From the NCBI GenBank assembly GCA_007280145.1, contig QYPU01000004.1, positions 1-5,144 of the forward strand: a stretch of 5,144 nt of DNA, written 5' to 3'. Positions within the stretch are counted from its first letter, which is position 1, and every line of letters begins with the position of its first letter. The position numbers and the translations under genes were made by a program. The stretch is from Dehalococcoidia bacterium (lineage in GTDB: Bacteria; Chloroflexota; Dehalococcoidia; GIF9; UBA5629). The notes beneath the pieces are model-generated. The model was not told the origin of the DNA, ran no database searches, and saw nothing but the letters and a program-made list of their open reading frames with translations. Shown here in pieces: positions 1-5,144 of the stretch.

Positions 1-611
1 GGAAGATTAGGAATATTGTCAGTGATTTGCAAGCGCTTAAATCCACATATAGGTTCATAAATGATGCCAAGCTACAAGAAATCGAATCATTGCTAAAGAA
101 GTTGGGGCGATTTGAGACAATAGCAACCTGTTGTTTATTGGACATCACTGTTGCGCAAGCCGGAGCACCAATCAATTTGTCTCGGAAGTTTGCCTACCTA
201 TTCCCCCTGGACCTGGGATATGAAATTGATTCGGTAGATTTAGGGCTAACAACAGCAGCTAGACCGGATTTCGTATTTGACAGAAAGATAATCGGCGATA
301 TAAAAAGTGGACAATATAAAGAATTTTGGAAGATAACTCTAGCAGCTTACGCCTTGGCCTATGAATCTGCCACAGGTAGAGACATGAACTTTGGCATAAT
401 ATACCATGTCTCGGATAAACATCGTTTTAATGTTCCGGACCATAATAAGACGATGATTCTCCTGATTTCCAACGAACTAAGAATAGCATTCGCTAGTCAA
501 CGTAATCATAAATTCGGGATTTTTACTAATCACAATGATCCAGGATTAGCCGATAGACAAAAATATTGTAAAAATTGCATCTACTTTAGGGAATGTGAAA
601 AGGATAGATAG
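1..611 (+). CDS. Cas4/Csa1-like PD-(D/E)XK nuclease with Fe-S cluster cysteines (5'-partial)
   Basis: The frame is open to the left edge (first full codon at 3), so the TTG at 27 is probably internal and the N-terminus is missing. Numbering from that TTG, the nuclease core is visible: R79-P80-D81 (metal-binding Asp), then G90-D91-I-K93-S-G (the D/E-x-K pair), then a helix K102-ITLAAYALAYES containing the family's Tyr-bearing motif. The C-terminus has C181-x2-C184-x5-C190, the spacing of the three C-terminal Fe-S ligands of Cas4. C35 or C36 could be the fourth, N-terminal ligand. The order 'PDF...GDIKSG...YALAYES...FGIIY' recalls the Csa1 branch of Cas4 proteins (known family feature, judged from memory). 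Cas4 relatives are Fe-S DNA exonucleases that trim DNA ends, for example during CRISPR spacer capture. No cas gene is visible here, so the role is unknown. The gene is followed directly by the next one, probably in one transcript. The fold is fairly sure; the Csa1 subfamily is less sure. Confidence 0.75.
   Translation, partial: KIRNIVSDLQALKSTYRFINDAKLQEIESLLKKLGRFETIATCCLLDITVAQAGAPINLSRKFAYLFPLDLGYEIDSVDLGLTTAARPDFVFDRKIIGDIKSGQYKEFWKITLAAYALAYESATGRDMNFGIIYHVSDKHRFNVPDHNKTMILLISNELRIAFASQRNHKFGIFTNHNDPGLADRQKYCKNCIYFRECEKDR
600..604 (+). promoter_or_regulatory. Ribosome binding site favouring GTG 613 as start of the second gene
   Basis: AAGGA lies inside the last codons of the nuclease gene and sits 8 bases before the GTG at 613. 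The upstream in-frame GTG at 595 has only AGGGA (588-592) two bases before it, which is too close. The second gene therefore most likely starts one base after the nuclease stop codon, consistent with translational coupling. Confidence 0.5.
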
Positions 612-612
612 T

Positions 613-1461
613 GTGAAGCACCCTGAGATGCCTGTATTGAAAATGCCCCCGAAATATATATGTGCGGCAATGCAAATCCTATATCACTATGGAGAGAATC
701 GTAGCGAGTTACGAGAGCATGTACTCGCTATGTTCAATAGCACGGATGAAAAAAGCGTATTTAGAGGAATGTATGTGCCAACTATGAGAGCTCTCGGACT
801 CACCATGGGATTTGGACAAGAAATACGATGTAGTTCTAATGGACGGCTTCTATTCGAAGCGTATTCAAAGAGCAATAATGAGGGTAAGCGCGTTCTTGGC
901 AAACTGTTGGTTGAAATTGATGAAGACAACTACAATATCGTGGGTTTCCTAAAAAATCGATTTGTGACGGAATACAAGTCAATCGTCGAGTTCATTACAC
1001 AGACGGATGTTTCTCTCGGACTAATTCCTCTGTCCGACACAGTTGCTAACGAAAGAATCCGAAAATTTATGAGATACTTAATCGAAGGCCGGATTGTCAA
1101 ACAAGGAAACTCACAATACGTTTTAGACGAAGCTGGCTATCAACAAACCGAGGTTGATACCGATGTTATCAAAGTATCAGAGTTTTGGAATGTCCTTTTT
1201 ACCTGCTATAATAGCATAAAGGAAATGAAAGCAGGATTTCCATCGGTGCCAGTTTATCAATTGCGAAACGAAGTATCGAAACAGTTTTACCAAAGGGGAA
1301 TTGCGCTCACCGAGAAGGAATTTGACTCCTTAATTAATGGGCTACAACTAATTCAATCAGACTACATCATCAAGTTTTCTCGTCCCATGATGGAATCTGA
1401 AAAGCTTTTACATCTTGGCGGTGAAGTGTATTCAGGCATGGCTATATTCAAGCGGGAATAA
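613..1461 (+). CDS. Uncharacterised protein, probably tandem winged-helix domains
   Basis: I do not recognise this 282-residue protein as a named family. A longer start at GTG 595 would add six residues and overlap the nuclease gene by 17 bases; I prefer 613 because of its ribosome binding site. Three stretches read like winged-helix units, each helical and ending in beta-like or 'L(x)G/E' turns. They are about residues 14-85 (ending in SSNGRLLFEAY), about 120-176 (RIRKFMRYLIEGRIVKQGNSQ, then a strand and LDEAGY) and about 209-282 (VYQLRNEVSKQFY, then TEKEFDSLINGLQL and a closing strand). There is no signal peptide, membrane segment, cysteine cluster or nucleotide-binding motif. By position, five bases before the ATPase and directly after the nuclease, it may be the DNA-recognition or adaptor subunit of a complex with both. 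That role is inferred from context only. It could instead be a regulator of the cassette. Confidence 0.6.
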   Translation: MKHPEMPVLKMPPKYICAAMQILYHYGENRSELREHVLAMFNSTDEKSVFRGMYVPTMRALGLTMGFGQEIRCSSNGRLLFEAYSKSNNEGKRVLGKLLVEIDEDNYNIVGFLKNRFVTEYKSIVEFITQTDVSLGLIPLSDTVANERIRKFMRYLIEGRIVKQGNSQYVLDEAGYQQTEVDTDVIKVSEFWNVLFTCYNSIKEMKAGFPSVPVYQLRNEVSKQFYQRGIALTEKEFDSLINGLQLIQSDYIIKFSRPMMESEKLLHLGGEVYSGMAIFKRE

Positions 1462-1466
1462 AACCA

Positions 1467-2609
1467 TTGAATGATTGGAAAAAATATCAGCTAACTGATA
1501 ACTGGTTTGCTATGCTAGGCGCCGACCCTAGATTCCCCATGGCCGGAAGACAAGAATTCCTTAAACGATTGGCTCAAACAATCAAGGATTTTATTGGAGT
1601 ACAGACTAATCGGGGACTTATGTTAATAGGTGATTACGGGATGGGGAAAACTTTTACATTGATGAAGCTCGAACAATCTATCGTAACTGAGCAGCCTATT
1701 TTAGCTGTGAGATTACCTTTGTTGCCCAGCGATCCTACCCCTAAATTCGGCGTTGACTTTATACGCAGCATCTATGCAACACTCGGTAAAAATCAGTTAG
1801 TAGAACTGTGCCAAAATTCCTCGTTTGATTTTATCGACTTGGTTGATGGGTTCGTAGGCCAGATTTTTACAAATCTGAGAGCAACTAGCAATGGCGATGT
1901 TATAGAACTCTCCTATGATTATCTTACAAATAACCAATCACTAACAAAATCCGAACTTAAGCAAATAAATATTAGAAGACCTCTAACCACGACAACAGTC
2001 GCCTTTGAATTATTCTTTGGGTTAATGTGTCTGGCAAAGTCTAATCAAAAGTTATCCCTACTTATTCTAGTAGATGAGGTGGAGTACCTTTTTACACAAA
2101 AGGCTACGGCAAAAGCAGCTGAGGTTATCAACAATTTAAGAGCACTCCTTGACCTCTATAGTGAGAAGGTCGCGCGTGGCTTTGATACCGCCAAGTTTTC
2201 AAACGTTATATTTCTATATTCACTGTCGGATGATGGATTTCATAAGTTACAAGCGTATGAAAAAAGAAGGCAGTCAACTAGCGGTGGTGGTTGGATGCCT
2301 TTTCTAGATCGTATTAATCCGGGGCACCGGTTTTTCCTAGAACCTTTAAATCTACAATCAACAGAGAGTCTCATTGAATTAAGAATGTCGATCGATCCTC
2401 TTCGTCACCTAAAACAGCCACAGCCCCCTTTTATTCCGTATACAGAAGATTTTATAGACTATATTTATGAAGTCACCGCGGGTAAACCACGAGACATAGT
2501 TGATTATTGTGGAATAGTTCTTAAAGAGGGATTAAGGAAAGGGATCGCTCGTATCGACAAGAAATTCGCAAGAAATATACTAGAAGGCTTCCATATGGTT
2601 CGTACTTAG
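1467..2609 (+). CDS. P-loop AAA-type ATPase (ORC/STAND-like)
   Basis: A 380-residue ATPase that starts at a TTG five bases after the previous stop. An in-frame TGA at 1422 rules out much extension, and a GGGA about 10 bases upstream is a modest ribosome binding site. Walker A is G55-D-Y-G-M-G-K61-T62. Walker B is LLILV followed by D203-E204. A sensor-1-like strand (NVIFLYSLSDD, about 247-256) follows. R282 (FLDRINPGHR) could be the arginine finger, and G339-K-P-R342 looks like the sensor-2 segment of ORC/Cdc6, STAND and related AAA proteins. The Walker A to Walker B distance, about 140 residues, is long, which suggests an inserted subdomain around 105-175. ATPases of this group load or remodel protein on DNA or act as switches in defence systems such as the BREX ATPases. 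I cannot place it in a named family. It probably works with the two upstream products. It is the last gene of the run and faces tgt tail to tail. Confidence 0.72.
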   Translation: MNDWKKYQLTDNWFAMLGADPRFPMAGRQEFLKRLAQTIKDFIGVQTNRGLMLIGDYGMGKTFTLMKLEQSIVTEQPILAVRLPLLPSDPTPKFGVDFIRSIYATLGKNQLVELCQNSSFDFIDLVDGFVGQIFTNLRATSNGDVIELSYDYLTNNQSLTKSELKQINIRRPLTTTTVAFELFFGLMCLAKSNQKLSLLILVDEVEYLFTQKATAKAAEVINNLRALLDLYSEKVARGFDTAKFSNVIFLYSLSDDGFHKLQAYEKRRQSTSGGGWMPFLDRINPGHRFFLEPLNLQSTESLIELRMSIDPLRHLKQPQPPFIPYTEDFIDYIYEVTAGKPRDIVDYCGIVLKEGLRKGIARIDKKFARNILEGFHMVRT

Positions 2610-2640
2610 AAGAAAACGATTACTGAAATTGCAAGATGAT

Positions 2641-2706
2641 AGCCCCCTCATTCCTATGGCCTGCCACACCAAGCCCCCCATAGGTGCCGCAAGCCTCGCG
2701 GGGGCT
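2641..2706. repeat. Nested GC-rich inverted repeat between convergent genes
   Basis: The outer arms AGCCCCC (2641-2647) and GGGGGCT (2700-2706) are perfect 7-base complements. They enclose inner arms CCTATGG (2653-2659) and CCATAGG (2678-2684), also perfect, around an 18-base loop. An alternative small hairpin uses 2692-2697 with 2701-2706. The block fills most of the 131-base gap between the ATPase and tgt and is far richer in GC than its left flank. It might act as a transcription terminator for both strands, but neither side has a proper T tract. It could also be a short mobile or palindromic element at the junction. No gene is visible in the gap. Confidence 0.5.
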
Positions 2707-2740
2707 CCCAATTCAAAACTGGCAAAAAGTGCTTCCATGC

Positions 2741-3907
2741 CTAGGGAACGGCGGCATCATAATATCGTGGTGAACTCAGCCACTTTCGCTTTTGAGCCAG
2801 CCTGACTTCCTCATCGGTAACTTGATATCCACTGAGGAAGTCATTTTTGAAATCGATAAAGGTGTCCTGTTGAATAGCTTCTTTTATTCCCTGCATCAAC
2901 CTGGTGATAAACCTAAGGTTATGGATAGTAGCTAACCTGTAGGCCAGCAACTCTTCACACCTGAACAAGTGATGAAGGTAAGCAGCCGAAAAAGTGCGGC
3001 AGGCATAGCAGTCACAGTCAGTATCAACAGGCTCATCCTTCGTTTTATAGATAGCCTTTCGTATGTTTTGCCTCCCTCTCATGGTAAAGAGAGCACCATT
3101 GCGAGCTATCCTGGTAGGCAGAGCGCTGTCAAAGATGTCTATTCCTCTACTCACCCCCTCAACAATGTCCTCAGGTGAACCCACTCCCATAAGATAGCGA
3201 GGCTTGTCCTGAGGCAAAAAGGGCACCGTTTCATCTACCATCGCCCAGGTTAGCTCCTTGGGTTCACCCAAGCTCAAACCTCCGATAGCATAAGCGGGAA
3301 AATCTAAAGATGTAATGGCTGCTGCTGACTGGTGCCGCAACTCAGGGAAGATACCACCTTGGACGATTCCAAAAAGAAGCTGTTCAGAGCTCTGGTGATG
3401 TTTCTGGCACCTTTCCGCCCATCGATAAGTTCTCTCTACTGCCTCATGCACCTTTGACACGCCTTCACTAAAGGCAGGACACTCATCCAGAGCCATTATA
3501 ATATCAGCACCAAGTTTTTCTTGAAGTTCAACCACAGATTCAGGCGTAAGCCTATGCTCACTACCATCGATATGAGAACGGAAAAGAACCCCATCATCAG
3601 TGACCTGGCGCAGCCGCGCCAAACTGAAAATCTGATAGCCACCGCTGTCGGTCAATATGGGCCCATCCCAGGCTATGTACCGGTGCAACCCTCCCATCTG
3701 CTCAATAGTATCTATGCCCGGCCTTAGATAAAGGTGATAGGCGTTACCAAGTATTATGGTTACCCCGATGTCCTTAAGCTCTTCCGGAGCTAAAGTTTTG
3801 ACCGTGCCCTGGCTGCCTACAGGAAGAAAGACCGGCGTTGACACTATTCCATGGCATGTAACAAGCTCCCCCAGACGTGCCAGTGTGTTCCGGCAAACCT
3901 TAACCAC
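2741..3907 (-). CDS. tgt: tRNA-guanine(34) transglycosylase (queuosine pathway)
   Basis: Tgt swaps guanine 34 of tRNAs with GUN anticodons (Asp, Asn, His, Tyr) for the queuosine precursor preQ1 in the cytoplasm. All family marks are present in this 388-residue form. They are the base-binding D87-SGGYQ, D141-EC, F179-GIVQGG, the G210-LSLGE loop, the nucleophile D260 in FDSALPTRIARNG, and the zinc site C298-x-C300-x2-C303 with H329, at exactly the E. coli ligand spacing. L213, where bacterial enzymes have a bulky residue and eukaryotic ones Gly, fits use of preQ1. The usual Cys after the nucleophile is Ser, which is minor. The GTG at 3907 has no ribosome binding site. An ideal AGGAG (3933-3937) points instead to an in-frame ATA at 3925, which would add six residues and match the usual N-terminal length. 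The gene lies 83 bases downstream of the acyl-CoA synthetase gene on the same strand, so the two may be co-transcribed. Confidence 0.96.
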   Translation of the reverse strand: MVKVCRNTLARLGELVTCHGIVSTPVFLPVGSQGTVKTLAPEELKDIGVTIILGNAYHLYLRPGIDTIEQMGGLHRYIAWDGPILTDSGGYQIFSLARLRQVTDDGVLFRSHIDGSEHRLTPESVVELQEKLGADIIMALDECPAFSEGVSKVHEAVERTYRWAERCQKHHQSSEQLLFGIVQGGIFPELRHQSAAAITSLDFPAYAIGGLSLGEPKELTWAMVDETVPFLPQDKPRYLMGVGSPEDIVEGVSRGIDIFDSALPTRIARNGALFTMRGRQNIRKAIYKTKDEPVDTDCDCYACRTFSAAYLHHLFRCEELLAYRLATIHNLRFITRLMQGIKEAIQQDTFIDFKNDFLSGYQVTDEEVRLAQKRKWLSSPRYYDAAVP

Positions 3908-3932
3908 TGTAAAGTGCTCGCTTATTTCCCCA

Positions 3933-3937
3933 CTCCT
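3933..3937 (-). promoter_or_regulatory. Strong Shine-Dalgarno sequence upstream of tgt
   Basis: On the minus strand AGGAG reads from 3937 to 3933, directly after an in-frame TAA (3940-3938). The seven bases that follow lead to ATA (3925-3923), in frame with tgt. The first standard start, GTG 3907, is 25 bases away, too far for this site. The site therefore decides between an ATA start and an unassisted GTG. Confidence 0.6.
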
Positions 3938-3990
3938 TTAATCTACTAAGAGAAAAAACTCTGGGAAGCAGCCGGGCGAAAAGTTGAAGG

Positions 3991-5144
3991 CTATGTTTCT
4001 TCCCTTGTCTGCCAGTAGCCTATGACCTGGCGTACCGCTCTTGCAGCTTCAGCTATTGTTGAGTAAGTAGGAATGCCGGCATTGATAAGCCGTGCCCTCT
4101 GCTCAGCGAGAGCTCTCCAGCGCATGTTTTTAGATTCGTCATAGCTAGTCTCCCCTCCACCAACAACAGCAATCATAGGTTTCAACTGCTTTCTGGATAC
4201 GTTAATATACGCCTCAGTTTGTCTCTTAACCACGACACTCCAGATATCTTCTGGAAAAGGATTATCCTCGGCCATCTCAGTGATAATGAAATCAAACTGA
4301 GGACTTTCAGCTATCATCTCGGGGAACTCTCCAATCACCGCTTCTAAACCCCTGGATATCCCACCCATTATAGAGACATCTACCGGGTTCCCTACCCAAT
4401 CCCATATTTCTGGAGCCTTTGTTCTCAGCTTTTCCCTGAATTCAGCCGGTAGCGGAGGCAATACAAGGCCAGCCTCCTCGCAAATATCAGCAGACATCAC
4501 CGACATGCCCCCACCCCCACCGAATATGCCGACCCTGTTTCCCCTGATTGGGGGTAGAAAAGAAAAAGCGACAAGAAAATTAACCAGCTCGCGTATGTCC
4601 TGCGCCTGGATTACTCCTGCTTTCCTGAAGGCTGTCTCCCATATAACATTAGAGCCGGCCAGGGCAGCAGTATGTGAAGCAGCAGCTCTGGTTCCGGCTA
4701 AACCCCTCCCACCTTTAATAGCAATAACCGGTTTAACACGTACCGCATCAGTCAAAGCATTGAGAAGCTTTCTGCCATCTTTTGCGCCCTCAAAATAAGC
4801 AGCGATTACCTTGGTTTCATCATCATGGGCAAGGTAATTTAAGAAATCGCTCTCATCCAGGTCGAGGGCATTACCATAGCTGATGACCTTGCTGAAGCGA
4901 AGACCCTGTAACTCTCCATGGCGAACAAGCAAATCAGATGCACCGCCGCTCTGAAACACGGCACCAACTATTCCAGCTTCCTTGGGGAAACCATAACCAA
5001 GCGATATTCCTCCTCCGGGATAATAAATCCCCATGCAGTTAGGACCAATAAGACGGACATTACTTCTCCTGGCTTCCTGAAGAATCCTGGACTCGAGGTC
5101 TTTGGCTTCCTGTCGACCTGTCTCGCTTAGACGAGCCGTAAGCA
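3991..5144 (-). CDS. ADP-forming acyl-CoA (acetyl-CoA) synthetase, alpha/CoA-binding part (5'-partial)
   Basis: The frame is open to the right edge (first full codon 5142-5140), so the ATG at 5034 is internal. It lies in the conserved run VRLIGPNC-MG, and 36 more residues of the CoA-binding domain can be read before it. Family marks numbered from that ATG: the GAVFQSGG loop (24-31), the VISYGNALDLDESDFLNYL segment, the AAYFEG element (about 78-83), KPVIAIKGGR (101-110) and the phosphohistidine H121 in AAASHTAALAGS. The C-terminal Ligase-CoA domain ends at GIPTYSTIAEAARAV plus a short tail. Such enzymes interconvert acyl-CoA, ADP and phosphate with acid, CoA and ATP, through a phosphorylated histidine handed to an ATP-grasp domain. 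No ATP-grasp domain follows the alpha part, as it would in alpha-beta fusions. The beta subunit must be encoded elsewhere, perhaps just right of the window, unless it is fused in front. The substrate cannot be read from the sequence. Confidence 0.88.
   Translation of the reverse strand, partial: LTARLSETGRQEAKDLESRILQEARRSNVRLIGPNCMGIYYPGGGISLGYGFPKEAGIVGAVFQSGGASDLLVRHGELQGLRFSKVISYGNALDLDESDFLNYLAHDDETKVIAAYFEGAKDGRKLLNALTDAVRVKPVIAIKGGRGLAGTRAAASHTAALAGSNVIWETAFRKAGVIQAQDIRELVNFLVAFSFLPPIRGNRVGIFGGGGGMSVMSADICEEAGLVLPPLPAEFREKLRTKAPEIWDWVGNPVDVSIMGGISRGLEAVIGEFPEMIAESPQFDFIITEMAEDNPFPEDIWSVVVKRQTEAYINVSRKQLKPMIAVVGGGETSYDESKNMRWRALAEQRARLINAGIPTYSTIAEAARAVRQVIGYWQTREET

Noticed and set aside
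687..929. Minus-strand open frame inside the winged-helix gene.
   Set aside because: It is a shadow of the plus-strand gene and its translation has no recognisable features.
2609..2740. A classic rho-independent terminator for the ATPase or tgt.
   Set aside because: Stems exist, but neither strand has a T tract directly after them, so I list the element only as an inverted repeat.
1..3907. A Dpd-type (7-deazaguanine in DNA) modification system, because a transglycosylase lies beside nuclease and ATPase genes.
   Set aside because: The transglycosylase has the complete housekeeping Tgt motifs and zinc site, lies on the opposite strand across a composition break, and no other dpd gene is recognised.
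3941..3990. Terminator or promoter in the gap between the acyl-CoA synthetase gene and tgt, suggested by a run of six T on the minus strand.
   Set aside because: The only stem before the T run is a weak five-base one with a 19-base loop, and no convincing -35/-10 pair can be placed.
4505..4798. Plus-strand open frame with a proline-rich start, and similar open frames at 2969, 3521, 3756 and 4918.
   Set aside because: They lie antisense within well-conserved tgt and acyl-CoA synthetase codons and have no ribosome binding site or recognisable domain.
1..5144. CRISPR array, given the Cas4-like nuclease.
   Set aside because: No regularly spaced direct repeats of 20-40 bases are visible anywhere in the window.

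Overview
The window has two unlike halves that meet tail to tail near position 2610-2740. The right half, on the minus strand, carries two ordinary metabolic genes: tgt (tRNA-guanine transglycosylase) and the alpha-type (CoA-binding) part of an ADP-forming acyl-CoA synthetase, which runs off the right edge. The left half, on the plus strand, is a tight three-gene run: a Cas4/Csa1-like Fe-S nuclease cut by the left edge, a protein that looks like tandem winged helices, and a P-loop AAA-type ATPase. The left genes are visibly more AT-rich than the right ones. Hand-counted 60-base samples run from about 27% GC at 1921-1980 to about 55% at 3241-3300 and 4441-4500.

The organism is a bacterium. From memory of the family, the Tgt sequence (DSGGYQIFSLARLR; ALPTRIARNGALFT; YLHHLFRCEELL) resembles Chloroflexota/Dehalococcoidia proteins, and ADP-forming acyl-CoA synthetases are common there. 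This assignment is an inference and has not been searched.

Layout: <1-611 nuclease; 613-1461 (or 595-1461) winged-helix-like protein; 1467-2609 ATPase; 2610-2740 convergent intergenic region holding a GC-rich nested inverted repeat (2641-2706); 2741-3907 tgt, possibly starting at an ATA codon at 3925; 3991->5144 acyl-CoA synthetase alpha region. There are no stretches over 300 bases without a gene.

The most interesting content is the left cassette. A nuclease with Cas4-type cysteines, a probable DNA-binding protein and an ORC/STAND-like ATPase are encoded almost without gaps, with no cas1, cas2, effector gene or CRISPR repeat in view. This composition suits an accessory, possibly defensive, DNA-processing system whose remaining genes would lie left of the window. 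Its function is not shown by the sequence. The tgt gene looks like the housekeeping enzyme and is probably just the flanking chromosome.
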